From the NCBI GenBank assembly GCA_031472005.1, contig PZJY01000003.1:3364975-3428974 (forward strand): a DNA stretch of 64,000 bases. The letters are read 5' to 3'. Made by a program: the position numbers and the translations under genes. Every line of letters starts with the position of its first letter. Within the stretch, counting starts at the first letter, position 1. Below, piece by piece: positions 47,056 through 59,227 of this stretch. This stretch comes from Tetracladium setigerum (taxonomy: Eukaryota > Ascomycota > Leotiomycetes > Helotiales). Below the pieces are notes generated by a model that saw only the letters and a list, made by a program, of their open reading frames with translations, was not told the origin of the DNA and did no database searches.

Positions 47056-48300
47056 ACTACTGCATGACTCCCTTTAAAGATGCAATATATCCATCCTCCT
47101 CCTTTTCCAGCTCCACGACCACCGATTCCGGCTTATGTATTCTTATAACTTATAAGAATTAATCCTTTAACGCTAATAAGTTTAATAGAATATTATTTCC
47201 CCATTATGTAATCGCGTAAATAATACTGCCCGCTATAGCGTCTAAGATAAAGTGATTCGCAGTCGTAATAATCGCTACCAAGATTAAAGAGGGGTAGAAT
47301 CCACCGACGGCAATGCAAGCCATTCTTCTCTATAAGGGAAGCTTAACCCTTAGCGTAAGCTTTAGGTAGGAGCGGTTGAAAAATGGGAGGATAATCAATG
47401 ATTTAGAAGGATGTGCTAGATTTAGTGGAATAGTTATGATAGTTAAGCCGATCAATAGCGAGTATTTAAAATGGAGGGATGGTATCGCTGCGAATTTATT
47501 AGTAAATCGGTTATCTGTCCATATTGATCCTTCGCCTCCCGGCCCGTGAATAATATTAACGAAATTATAACTCCTTACTAACTAGCTAATTAGTATATCT
47601 GAATCGTTAGCACTTAAGAGACGTGGTGGCATATAGGGCCAGAACGTGAATATAATAAACGCAAGCAGGTTATAAAACGCCATTATTCGTCTGCGAGCTT
47701 CGTATAGTCTCGGACCAGCCGGAGAACCCTTTGCTTCCCTAGCTAGTCTCCCTTAAGATAGTTTAACTCTGTTCCTTATATTAGTATAATAAAATAGCTA
47801 GACTAGGAAAGCGATCGAGCCTGGAATGTATATAAAGGAGTAGACTCGGTTAATTTATATCATCACGAACTAATTCTTTATAAAGTATGCCTAAATGGGT
47901 AACTCTTAAAAGATATATAACCGTTCCTCCGTAGCGATAACCTCGAGGGCATGCTATTCGGCGCGATAAATAGTTCCTTCGATAATCTAAGTTACCGTCG
48001 CAGCTCGACCGAGTTAGTATACCTATATTGATCAGTAAGCTTTCTAGGCGTTAGGAACATTAAACTTACTTAATAGATAAGAAACTAATATTAACACTCT
48101 ATTAAAAAGGGAAACTTTTATAGTAAGCGACTGAGAAAGTAACCCTTAAACCTCTTCGTATTTGGCGTGGTGATCTTTATCTATTGCCTAAACGCCTTTA
48201 GAGTTCGAGTACGATATTCGGGTTCCTGATTTGGTAGAAGTGACGGCGAACTCGATCTGTTGCTATCCAATGACCCGATCAATCCCTTAACTTCTCTTAC
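47056..48300 (-). pseudogene. RIP-inactivated PAP2-superfamily membrane protein gene
   Basis: The minus strand keeps one reading frame for about 400 codons. It begins near 48300 with QQIEFAVTSTKSGTRISYSN and continues through DKDHHAKYEE, GTIYRAE, HALEVIATEERLYIF, RVYSFIYIPGSIAFLV, GSPAGPRLYEARRR, HGPGGEGSIW and RFTNKFAAIPSLHFKYSLLI to TANHFILDAIAGS and IRIHKPE near 47110. The PSLHF and H..LDAIAG segments are the PAP2 phosphatase/IPC-synthase-like motifs, and several membrane segments are visible. About fifteen in-frame stops occur almost only where Trp or Gln is expected (for example VY-stop-LGRAATVT), and no frameshift is needed. That is classic RIP of a once-duplicated gene. An intact parent copy may exist elsewhere in the genome. 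Confidence 0.82.
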
Positions 48301-49721
48301 TTAATCACTCCCATTCTTAACATTGTCTTCTAAGAACCTCCGTGAATCCTTAGAGAGGAGCCGTAGTCTAGGATTAAAGTCTCTATTAATCTAAGCACCT
48401 CTAAATAGTAAAACAATTATAATAAGCGGTTCCGCAAATGCTCCAATACCCCCCATTCTATGATGTGTTCAGAAGCCAGAAAAAAAAAAGTTAAGAGAGA
48501 AATACACTTAGCAATAAAGTTTTAGTGTGAGAGGAGGGGTTCTGCTGTCATATATGTCCAGCATGCCAAATCCGAAATATCCGGAGGCCGAGAGCAAACG
48601 CCTGGAATCCGGCCGACGCGAGATTTATATTGTTGCTCACCTCATGCACTTGGCAGGGTAGGTGAACAACTCTAAGGACAACGCATGCGGACTCCGAATA
48701 CCTTGTCCATGTTTACTAGACAGCACTTGCCATTCAAAAGCCAAACAAATCCCGCCCGAAGGCGAAGAGCGAGCAAGCGAGCCCAACAGCAGAGCAACTG
48801 ATGACCCGAATAACTAGGGTTTTGATAACACTAGCATAAGAAAAGAAGCTTAAACTGTTGGCCTTGCAATGACATCGACATCTGATTTGCACAGAGCCCT
48901 GAAAAAAGGTCGCGTGATCTTGTGAAACAGTAATGTTGCTGGCCACTGAGGTCTCGGCGAACCACAGTAAATAAATCAGATATTGCGATTTGTTTGTCAA
49001 CTACCGCTCCAGCCGGCAAATGCGGATGTCCTGACATCATTGCATGATTATGAAGCGTAAATCCTGTCGGGCCGGACACTGATTACATCCGAGACTGTTT
49101 GGCGATTTGTGCAGAAATGAGGAGGTTGGCACATGTGTTTCCAAGTCGTGCTGGTTTGAATGTGTTAGGAGGTGGTCGAAGAAGGACAGAGAGATGGACG
49201 GTGAAGATGTTGAATGAGATCCCTTGCCAGATCCCTGTCGACCGAGCAAGCCTCGCTTATGGATGCGTCACGTGTCTCAGCCTTGGCACTGTTACAAAAT
49301 TGCTGGCTTTCCTCTTCGCAACTCATCAACAAGCTCAATAAGCACAAAAGCATACCTCAAGCTCAATTTGTCGTTGAGAATCATTCGCGTAAAATCTAAA
49401 AATTTGCTTCCATTTTTGTTGTTAAACGGACCAGCCTGTCCAACACCACCCCTCCCATGGGAGTGCGTTACGTGCTGTACGTATGAACTTGAATCGATTT
49501 TTATGGAAACCACAGTGTATTTAAAATAATTGCAACATGTATTACTCAGTTGCTAAACTTTTGTTTTTTAGGCAATATTCTAACTTTAGTTCTCCCAGAA
49601 ACGCAGGATAGTGGGGTTCAATCAACCGAATGAAGTTTTGAGCGGCCGATTGCGAGGAGAGACTTCCCACGAGGATCCATCATTTCAGACCCAATACACT
49701 TCAATGCTGTCACCGTCGCCT
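48301..49721. other. Intergenic, no gene seen
   Basis: The left part is AT-rich and RIP-like and may hold the 5' flank of the PAP2-like pseudogene. From about 48500 base composition returns to normal. No supported gene. Confidence 0.45.
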
Positions 49722-52419
49722 TCATTCCTCCGGTGCCTAGTCATATGTCAGCTTGAATTAGTGTAGTGAATTGAGCAACTTACAAACAGTCTGGCCGTTT
49801 CCTTGAAGGTCCTCGCAACAACAGGTGGATTGTAGTTGTCCATCCCTGTTGCTACAGCTACGGTGACCTCCTTACTTCCTGCATCAATTGCCTCTTGCTT
49901 CTCCGGAGTGGGCCTGGGCAGTAATGTAAGCGTCTTTTTGGCGTCGTCTGCCCTCGCTTGCATCCCAGCCAAGATACTTTGTTTGTTCTGTTTGGCCAGA
50001 TTAATCACAGTCCCTCAAAAGCGATTGTCTTCGCTCACCTCCTCGGCCAATATTTTTATCTCGCCGTTAGCTTTGTCGCTCCACGCCTGAAGCTCTTGGA
50101 CCTTCGTTTGAAGTGCTGGTCCAGGTTTTCCCGCCGCACTATTCAGAGTTTCTTTCCCGAGAGCGTCAACCAGGGTACATCCGTTGTCCAGATACTTCGC
50201 ACTGATCTCCACCCACATTGAAGCAATATCAGCGAAGACTCCAAAGTACGCTCGAATGAGGATTGAAGTGTTGAAAATGATTTGGGAAGTGATATCAGCC
50301 AGCTTAAAACCGCCCACAGCTTTGGTATTTTCATTTAGGACAAGTTCAGCATTATCGGCCAATTTTCCCACTTCATTTTTTTCGACATAATCGATCATGG
50401 CAGCCATAGCTGCAAAGTATGTCACGAGTTTTCTGACTTGTGCTTTGAGCTGTACCAAGGCTTCGATACATTTTGTGAGAATCGCTTGGATCTCTGCCTA
50501 GATAGCGAGCCGTCAGTTAGAGGTTGTTCGACAAATTCAGGCTTGATAGGGTGAGCACACTTACCATACTGACTTTCTCATTTGCAAGTCTCACCAGCTC
50601 TCCAGAAATCTCAGCCTGCACCTTGGCAATTTCGACATAGGTCTGTGATGCTTTCTGATAGTTCTCCATGGTTGCCGTCAAGGTCTTCTGAGTCGTAGTT
50701 ATACGTTCTGATGCTTTGTCAAGGATGGCAGTTCCAAGGGCCGCAGCTGCGTCCGCGGACTTTTCCAGTGCTCCAGGTTTCATTAAGGGCGGCTGCCTCT
50801 TTCGTTAGCCAGTATTCATTGTAATCGTGGGACAAAAAATATTACCGCAACTCCAGCAAAGGACTCAGCATTGGATTGAAGCACGGCAAAATCATTGACA
50901 GCATCTTGCACTGACTTTTGCCATTTTGCGACTGTATCCGCGTTAGGCTCAGTTGTACCCATCTTGCTTCGCTCAGCAACGGCAGCGTCTAGTTCTTTCG
51001 CTGCCTATAGAGCTGTTAGTCTCGCTTGATAAAAGTTCTTCCTTACATACCTGGAGAATGTTTTTCAGAGCGGCGGCAAACTTTGTACTGGGAGGCTTCC
51101 CAGAAGGCTTGAACGACTTCGATTCGAAATCGAACATGTTCAAGCAGAATGATGCACCTTGTTGCGTCTCACCTGGTCTGGGCTTGGCAGCTTCCCAATC
51201 GATCTTATTGTCTTTTCCTGAAGTGAGAATAGCAAGCAGAATACCTGCAAAGCCTGCGACTCTAATCACTGCCTTGTATGCAGGGTCATTGTAGTCCGGA
51301 GGCAAGGTGTCTGGTTGCTGTGAGACTTGGTCTTTGGCAGCGACATCCGCCTGTGAGCCATCAGGCTTTTTAGCATCCTTGAATATGTTTACGATCTGAT
51401 CGACTTGTGAAAGAGGATTCATCTTTGCCACCAGTTCTGGAATGCATGCATTCAAAGTATTGTTGATAGTTTGACCAAGTCCAGCCGCGAATTGCTGACC
51501 TACCACATTCCAGCCTGTCATTATTAGCCATGCTCAAATCCCAAGCCTACTGGGTACTGTGATAGAACATACCCGAGGGGAACTCATCTGATGCCTTTTT
51601 GTATGCTTCCCGGGTAGTCTTCAAAGTTTCATTGAGCTCATTCATGGTACTTTTCGCTTCTGTAACAATATCTATGGTGATAGCTTGTTGTGCTTGCTTG
51701 GCCGCCAATTGAGTCTCGTTGGCTGCACGCTGTTTCGCATTGTTGGTCTCTTTGGACACGCAAGCGTGATGTAGCTCCTCGATATATGCAAGCCACATTG
51801 AAAAGGAGTCGTCAACTTTCCTTGCTTCATCGGAGCATTCCTTGGCATGTTTTTTCATGTTCACAAGAGTCAATTTCAGCTGGGAAGCTGCCCTAGCGCC
51901 TTCATACAAGCATTTATTCACAACATTAACCTACAAAGTGTGAGTTGTAACTGATGACGAAGACAGTATGCTACCCACATCTTCATAAAGCGAATGGGAT
52001 ACGACCACAATACGGTTCATACTCGGACCCATGTCCCGGAAAGCTCTGAACCCAATATCGCCACATGTGACCATGCAACCTCTTAGTGATAGGGTCCTGT
52101 ATTGTTAGCAGTTGCATCAATATCAACAGTTGAGTGTTACATACTGCAGGTGCTTAAATGATCCAGATAGTGGAAGATCAAGGGTGATCTCGGTCGCAGT
52201 CGAGACTGAGCAGGCAATGTAGCAAGACCCGATCAAGTTGAGGGACAAGGGAGCCGCCCCGATAAGTTCAGCCCAGTTGTGCTGGAAAAGAAGTTGTGCT
52301 TTGGTGCTAGCAACGAAGTCCTTAACGGCAGTATCTGAATTGAACTCCTTCGTCCGGACAACATCGTACTGTTCCAAGGCTTGCTGTCTGTCTGCAGATG
52401 AGAGCGTAGTCACAGACAT
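49722..52419 (-). CDS. Coiled-coil protein with central hydrophobic segments, pore-forming-protein-like architecture
   Basis: Nine exons: 52145-52419, 51979-52096, 51573-51930, 51051-51514, 50846-51004, 50565-50792, 50039-50497, 49784-49987, 49722-49736. They give 759 residues in one frame. The intron 49988-50038 removes an apparent in-frame TGA at 50015, so the gene is intact; the last tiny exon is tentative. N-terminal domain about 1-130. Then comes a long coil (KKHAKECSDEARKVDDSF to TTREAYKKASDEF), a break FPSGWNVVGQQFAAGLG, a linker with a hydrophobic stretch (VIRVAGFAGILLAIL) and further coils. A helical domain SQIIFNTSILIRAYFGVFAD lies near 600. Coil-hydrophobic-coil order is the architecture of alpha-helical pore-forming proteins. 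There is no signal peptide. It is divergent from the related gene at 53507. Function is inferred from architecture only. Confidence 0.82.
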
Positions 52420-53506
52420 ATTGATGGCAACCACAAGTTTGGTATGAGCTCAAGTGATAGAATGATGTCAAAGATAAGAGGAGGTAATGAATGGGAATGC
52501 AAACTCTTACAGTCGTAGTGTCAGCTTATATGAGAAAGGAGCAAGGCATCGAGAACTTCCAACATGTCTAAAAATTCAGCAAGTCGATCAAATCTGGTTT
52601 CTGTCCACCCATGCCAGGAATTGTAAAGATCTGCAACCATCTCACCGCTTTACTGCACGGCTCTGTTCACTTTCAGATCATCTTTGCAAGAGAGGAGTTG
52701 AAGGTCACTACATTCAAGCTGGTGCATTTTTTCAGCTCGCCAGCTTCCGGTTATTAAACAATAGCTCTGGATTTTTATGACAACTCATAAGACGTGGTCA
52801 ACGCTGAATTGGCGAGAAATTTCTTGCCAGTATACAGAGCGCTATAGCCGTTCTAGAACGGAATCATGCTGCCGCTGTGGAGCAACTAGCGTTGCCGACC
52901 TCGAATGCGCAGGAAAGGCTTCACTTTACATAGCTGAGCCTCAGGCGGATGATCTGGGCCGGGCCGAAAGCGTGTAAAAATATTTCCCGGTCACATAAGT
53001 CAAATGCGTATCGGCAATGCAAAGTTGAAATTGATTAGCCTAGATCTGGTGGCTAGCTGGAGAGGGACTCTATTTCCTTGGGTCATCCCGTTGTGCAAAG
53101 ACGGGACACATTTATCACTGTATCGCTAATGCGCAATGCAGGGTATGGAGGGCATGAGCGGAAAGTGGATCTTTATAATGAATTCGTGAAAAAACAAACT
53201 CAACCTGCGTTTTGGCGTTGAAACAACCAGCTGAGTGAAAAAGACTTCTCAGTCAGACTCGCGTAGTCTGGTCTCCTAATCAAATTACACATGGCAGAAG
53301 CCGCCATTTATCACACTGCCAGTTGTCTATTCTTTCTGAACAGTTCTCAACTTCAAGATTGCCACATGGCTACATAAATCATATCATTCTCGACCGCCAG
53401 GCAAGAAGATCATCAATGCAAGATTCACACCATATATCAAACTCTCGCTGGCAAAATCAAACCAATCCACCAAAGAACACCAAAGAAAACATCCCGACTT
53501 TTTGCA
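52420..53506. promoter_or_regulatory. Shared divergent intergenic region of the two coiled-coil genes
   Basis: The minus gene starts at 52419 and the plus gene at 53507, head to head across 1087 bases with no other supported gene. Such an arrangement allows co-regulation. A TATATGAG/CATATAAG element at about 52525 sits some 105 bases upstream of the minus start. Confidence 0.5.
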
Positions 53507-54754
53507 ATGAATTCAATCGAGAAATACGCGTCTCGGCTAAGTGAGGTGCGGTCCTTGATCGGCCAGAAGAGTTCTGTTTTGACGCCAATTGCTCAAGAGT
53601 CTACCAACGCAGCACAATCAGCAAAGAACGAGACCCTTCTCAACCTCAGTGTTCTGTTTGCAGGACTTGGTCAACTGGCATCTTCACTTGAAGGTGATTT
53701 TGATGCCATATCCGTGCGGAGCCCCAAGAAAGAAAGAGCCAGGACGGCTCTCAATGATTTGACATCGAAGGCTGATGCAGTTGTTAAGTCGAGCGATCAG
53801 GCCGCAGAGAGGGTCAAACGCTTTTATCTGCAGGAAAGTCACGAATGGTGTGTTGACTGCTTGTTCTCGCTAATTTTTTCTCACAGGATGTGAATATCCG
53901 GACAGAACTGGGTGGTTTGCGAAAGCAAATCACAGATCTGAAGGAAGAAATAGCGACTAGTCGCCAGCAACTTGAGGTGGAGCAAGGCACCCAACGTGAA
54001 AAAGTGAATGCTGCCCGTGGAAATTCCGAGGTTGCAGAGAAGGCCTATAAAGAGGCACAACGTCAATTTGACGATGCGCAACGCAATAAAAATTCCTGGA
54101 ATAAAGCTGTGAGTAAGGCTCATTGATACATTTACACTCTGACACGTATCTTAGCAAGATAATCTTCCAGGGTGGGTTGCTGCAATTCCTGTCATTTCAG
54201 TCCCTGTCCTTTTTTCAAAAGGTGTCATGGGGATCGGGCAAGCGGTTACGTCCGTTCAACTTGAAGGACAAAGAAAGAACTTTGATTCTCAGAAAGCTTT
54301 CTACCAGGTCCAAGTTTCGCACCTTGAACAACTTGAGGTAGCTCTTCGACACTCCGAGTCATCAATGTTAATGGTCAACGATTTCGGGATAATGGTAGAA
54401 TCAATCACCAAACAATGTGAGGGTGCCATCTCACTCTGCCAGGCCAGTGAAGCAATAATTCTACAGGCGAAAACGTCCCTCAACAGCATTCTTGGCAAAT
54501 GCAAGTATGTTCAGGAACTGGTTGGGCGTTCAGAATACACGGAAACCAAGGAGGATTATATCGGGGTAATCCTGGAAAGTTTGCTCTATGGCGCATTTGA
54601 TAGAGCTCTTGAGGCGCCAGCGACATCTGTGCTACAGATTGTGAAACGAGGTGATGCTACGCATTTGCTTACAAAGGATCCTTTTGACAAGCAGCTGGTC
54701 GCAATCAATGCCATCTTGTCTGGTCTATCTGGACTTGTTGTTTTGAGCCAATGA
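53507..54754 (+). CDS. Coiled-coil protein with central hydrophobic hairpin, pore-forming-protein-like architecture
   Basis: Three exons (53507-53812, 53887-54108, 54155-54754) give 375 residues. The first intron's donor is uncertain; 53813 keeps the frame. Helices occupy about 1-100. A long heptad coil follows (TELGGLRKQITDLKEEIA to AQRQFDDAQRNKN). The second splice then yields DNLPGWVAAIPVISVPVLF and KGVMGIGQAV, a hydrophobic hairpin of about 30 residues. A second coil (GQRKNFDSQKAFYQVQVSHL) and a helical C-terminal domain complete the protein. The turn before the hairpin (LPGW) matches SGW at the same place in the 49722-52419 product, suggesting common descent. This coil-hairpin-coil plan is that of ClyA/Hbl/Yax-type alpha pore-formers. 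No signal peptide is present. Confidence 0.8.
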
Positions 54755-56112
54755 GCTGCAAAGGAGATCCCGAGTTCGCGGGTAGTTAAAAGTAAAAGCA
54801 GATAGGCAACATGAATATTTATTTACTGGACGATTTCGACTCGAAGATGGGTGAAAAAGTTTCTCTCATCCGCCACTTGCAATTTCTTTACAGTAGATAC
54901 AAACAACCCTTAGTCAGGACTCAGGCATGCTCCTCACAAATGCCAAGCTGTGAAGTCGACCAAACTTAGACCAAGTCCTTCTTTTCCCACTCGGTTAAGT
55001 TGATCTCAGCTTCAATATCGACGACTGTGGCTTATTTGTTGAATACTCATCAATTATGAACCCTATGTAAACATCATATGAGTTTCAGTAGGTGGCATTG
55101 CAGTAGCCTTATGCTTGCACCATCTACTCTGAGGAACTTGCATTGGGAATTTGTCAAGTCCCATGTCAAGCACATATCGACTGCGAAGCATTCCTACCTT
55201 TCGATTGCCGTAGTCTAAGTGAGAAGATCGTCTGAATTTACTGTGTATGTAAGGGTATGTCCGCTCCCATTGGCATTGCATTGTGGATCCCTTCTCCTCC
55301 AAGCACAGAGATGGGCTTCTTGTTGTGCTAAGGTGCATGTTTGCTTTTCAATGCGACGTGTATCAGTCACTATCAACTCGAGTTGTTCTGGTATTGCTTT
55401 TCTCAAGACTGTGGTGCTTAAAGCATACTTTGATTATCCAGTCACCTTGATGGAGCAATGTCTTCGAGCACAGTGAGCGCCAGCCACATACCTTCAAGTC
55501 TTGCCAAGTCGCCAAGTTGCCATGCAACTGCACTCAAAATGCAGGAGTAGCGGTCTGAAAATGCAGGAGTAGCGGTCTGTAGCTGGGCAATATGCCAATA
55601 TTCCATATTGGTATATTGGTGAGCGTTGCAGCCAGCCACAGTAAGAGTTGCCAAGAGATGCGGTACATCATACATGATAGCTCGAAAACTGAATACGACG
55701 GCTTCACATCCCCAACTTCGAAAGAACGAAAGTGCAAGCTGTCATTATCCTGTATAGCACAAGTTCCCAGCTTGGTTACTCCAGAGCCAAGTCGTTCAGC
55801 TCCTTTCTGGTTGTGCGGCGCTGAAAGCTGTTCTTTACTCCATGCATCTAGCTGCCGCGCTTTCCTCGACGCAGCAGGACATATGTGGAAGTTCACTCGT
55901 CTTGGTAATTTGGATGCACTTGAATCGATTCATACTGATCTTGCACTCATCGATGAATGCTCCACAAGAAACTGATTCTGGGAGGCTTTCTAATCACAAC
56001 GTGTTCTACTGTAAGTATATATTAAAGTTTTCTTAGGGTTACTCTCTCTTGTGCTGAGGTTTATGCACTCTGTTTCATTGCATCTGAAGCATTTTCAATA
56101 CCTTACCACAAT
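54755..56112. other. Intergenic with a tandem duplication
   Basis: No supported gene. A 22-base unit is duplicated in tandem at 55536-55579. The rest is ordinary composition. Confidence 0.5.
55536..55579 (+). repeat. Perfect tandem duplication of 22 bases
   Basis: The unit beginning AAAATGCAGGAGTAGCGG and ending TCTG occurs twice in a row with no mismatch. Confidence 0.85.
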
Positions 56113-58511
56113 ATGGAGTCTGTGGACTTGAAGTCACTCTTCGCGTCGACATTAAACAGCACAATTCGTACAGGAGATCCTAGCCTTGATAATTTGACTA
56201 AATGGTTGCGTGAGATCGACAGCAGGTACCCAGATGGGAACAAATGGGAAGGAAAGTCCTTTGACTTCAGTCACAATACGTCTCTTGGATTTGGCAACAA
56301 GCCTGATGCTTTTATGGTCAACATTCCCTGGGATTCCTGGCAGCCTGTTAATTCGCCAAATGCGAGGAGCTATCCCACACCACTTCAGAAAGCTTTTCTC
56401 GACCTGATTAATGAGGCAAAAAAGACGAATACTAAGCGGGTTTTTATCGATCTTGCTTCTTTGCCACCTGAAGCAAACTTCTTCACCGAGTCAAACGAAG
56501 CAAGCAAATCAAAGAGCATTAGAGATGCACTGGTTAACTACATCAACGGATTGCATGAGCGCACCTTCCCAGTGGTCCGCTATCTCATTGGTGACGACAA
56601 TGCTCAGACTCGACAAAAGGCATGGTCTGGAACTAATGCGAACTTGTTCACGAATTTGTTCTGGAAGCCGGATGGGTTGCCAAGGATCACGCATAAAAAT
56701 GCTCGTCTTTACGTAGGATATTACAATCCGAACTTCAAGCTACAGTAAGTACATCAGTCACTTATCGTGTCTAATGATGCGGAACTGACAGAACAGGGAG
56801 GTTGGTAAAGAGGGCCCAGCTGCCTTCATCACAAAGTTGACAGACATCATCTCCGATAATATTCCGTCCTTGAAAGCTCGAATCAAGGACCTTGATACTA
56901 CCCCGCTAGTCAAATACCTCTTTGAACACGGCCAACGTTCTGTCTCTTGGAATCATGGAAAAGTTTTTGCAGCTAATGGACAGATTCTGATGACAGGAGG
57001 CGGCAACTACTGGAATGCATATGCCTCTGTCGATCACAAGATCAACGACAACAACAAACGTATCGACCATGACATCGTAGACCATCAAATCCAAATCAAA
57101 GGCGATGCGGCTGTTTCTGCTCACCGTTGGTCGGATCATTTCTGGCAGTAAGTTCGGAGTACATGACGTGTAAGGACCAAGTTAATAAGATACAGATATC
57201 TTAACAGCCCAGTATCCACGGACAGCAACTCAATTTGTTGGGGCGCCAGGTTCAACGATAAGGTTCCCTTTTGGTTCACTCGAGGCGGGGAAAAGTCTGA
57301 GAACGAAGCCGGATTTAAGGACGATCTCACACGTGTCACCGTTCTGAAGCCTGATGGCAGCTTACCTGATGACGTCCTGGTATCTCCTTTTGCCCACTCT
57401 TTTGCCGTCTCGATCGAATGTCCCGTTCTTACAGCCTCAAAGCTGGGAAACTGGACTAATTCTAAATATCAAGTTACATATCCAGCTATGATCTTTGACG
57501 CAATCCGCGACTTGTTGCTGAATATCTTCTGGCAGAGAAGTGCCCACGAAAATGACGAGGAAGCTGGACTCGGGTTTCAGATGTGGGCTCTCAACAAGTA
57601 CCTAGGCGACGACAATCAAAGCCAAAAGAACATGCCCTTACACAACTTCAACGTGAATCCGACCACCTGGGCAAGTCGTTACACAAAGACCGTTGCGATC
57701 GCGAATGCGTCCACAAGCGTGGTCATCTGCCAGCAGATGCTTGTGCAGTTTCTCCAAGTCAGGGATAAAGCTTATAAGGAGTCAGTCATGGATCCCATCA
57801 ACAAGCAGTTCAAGTTGGATAAAGACCCACAACAGACATGGGATGGTTTTATTTGGCCATTTGGTAAGTTAGACCACAATTCCAACTAGATCGCTTCGAG
57901 GATTTACTTATTCTGCCGTTTTTAACTCTTCGATGGAAAGGGTATTGACTCTAATTCGGTCACTAGATCTTCTCATCGCCATTGCACAAGCCATCGGCAA
58001 TATCAGTCGTACCGTCAAGAAAGACCCCAAAAAATCCCACGAGCGACTAGGCATCTCGATTGTGCTGACGACCAAAAAACGCATCGATCGCGAGGATTGG
58101 GAAGACCAGACATCAATCCCAAGACTCCGCAAGCGGATCTGGCGTATCATGAAGGGCTTACCCACTAGAGCAGGTGGTCTTGACGATAAGGAAATCGATC
58201 CGGCCATCGATAAGTACCTGCATTTCCGCCGTGTCGAGAACGATGATGGCAAGATGTTCTCACACTCAAAAATCGTCTGCGTCGACAACAAACTCATGTA
58301 TGTTGGCAGCGACAATGCCTACCCATGCTACAACCAGGAACATGGTGTCTGGATCGAGAAGAAAGAGTACATCGGTAACTGGTTGAAAAATTTCTTTGAT
58401 CCTTACTGGGATAAATGTACTCCCAAGAACAACGAGGCCCAGTTCTGGAAAGACGAGGTTGACTACTTCAGAAACACAGACGACCTAGGCTTCACGAGAG
58501 TAGAAAATTGA
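56113..58511 (+). CDS. Phospholipase-D-superfamily protein with two HxK motifs
   Basis: Four exons (56113-56744, 56797-57147, 57196-57863, 57967-58511; introns 52, 48 and 103 nt) give 731 residues in frame. The first HKD-like motif is NHGKVFAANGQ with His at about 264, followed by LMTGGGNYWN. The second is SHSKIVCVDNKLMYVGSDN with His at about 650. These two half-sites are the catalytic pair of the PLD superfamily, which cleaves phosphodiesters such as those of phospholipids through a His intermediate. The wide spacing and the N-terminal 200 residues differ from canonical eukaryotic PLD1/2; no PX, PH or C2 domain is seen. There is no signal peptide. The last acceptor (57966) was chosen to give PFDLLIAIAQAIG. 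It lies 1.36 kb from the coiled-coil gene, which makes a membrane-directed joint role plausible but unproven. Confidence 0.85.
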
Positions 58512-58692
58512 CATGGCATGGTACGGAATCATACCTGGATCAACTCTCGAGGCTGTAGAGCAGTGTGATGACCATCAACACATGACCCACACGTGACCAC
58601 CAGGATCGCACCAGTACCGGGCCAGTTGCGGACTAGTCCCGATGCACAAGCAGGAGCACTTGATGGCCTGGAAGTTACGGATGCCTTACGGC
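58512..58692. other. Intergenic, boundary of the repeat region
   Basis: Short gap between the last intact gene and the leftmost LTR. Confidence 0.4.
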
Positions 58693-59216
58693 CTTGTTAC
58701 GGATATGTATATAGCCCGGCCTCTAGCCACTTATTAATCGGTAGTTTTCTTCTTTTCTTAGTATTAAAGCTTATTGTTACGACCGATCATCATTCACTAA
58801 TATATATCACTATATATCCCTGCTTTAATTACGTGATCGTACCGGTGAATAGTGCCGTTATATAAAAGAAGAAAACTCGACTCCGCCGGTGACGGCTTTT
58901 ATATTGTAAATGGTAGATGTCGGTCGTGCTGTGCTTAAGGAGACAGCACTGGAGGGGTAAGATGCTAAAGCTAATCAGTATTCAGTAGGGGAAATAGCAC
59001 TCGACTTCTTACAATCAGCTCCTGCCAGCGTATAAATTAAAATGAGGCCGAAAAGGTGTTCATTTTCGGTGGCCTACCTTTCTTATTAAAAGGGGTGAGT
59101 ATATTATATATAAAGAATATATGTTCCTGGGCCGGAACGGAAAAACTATCTACCCGAAGTCTAGTTCTTATAACTCCCTTCCTCACTCCCTCTTCCCATT
59201 CCTCACCATTACATTC
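58693..59216 (-). repeat. Probable 3' LTR of a minus-strand retroelement
   Basis: On the minus strand the stretch starts TGTAATGG near 59213 and ends CCGTAACA at 58693. It is preceded by a purine tract (AAGGGGGGG, plus-strand 59219-59227), as expected for a polypurine tract beside a 3' LTR. It is AT-rich with RIP-like composition. The boundaries are estimates. Confidence 0.5.
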
Positions 59217-59227
59217 GCCCCCCCTTA

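Noticed and set aside
48734..49529. Frames of 60-100 codons on both strands
   Set aside because: Overlapping shadows with no conserved motif or splice logic.
50015..50017. In-frame TGA in the 49722-52419 gene, first read as a nonsense mutation
   Set aside because: A 51-base intron (49988-50038) with GTGAGC donor and CAG acceptor removes it and keeps the frame.
55063..55975. Several 60-135 codon frames between the coiled-coil and PLD-like genes
   Set aside because: No signature, mutual overlap on both strands and a tandem duplication inside them.
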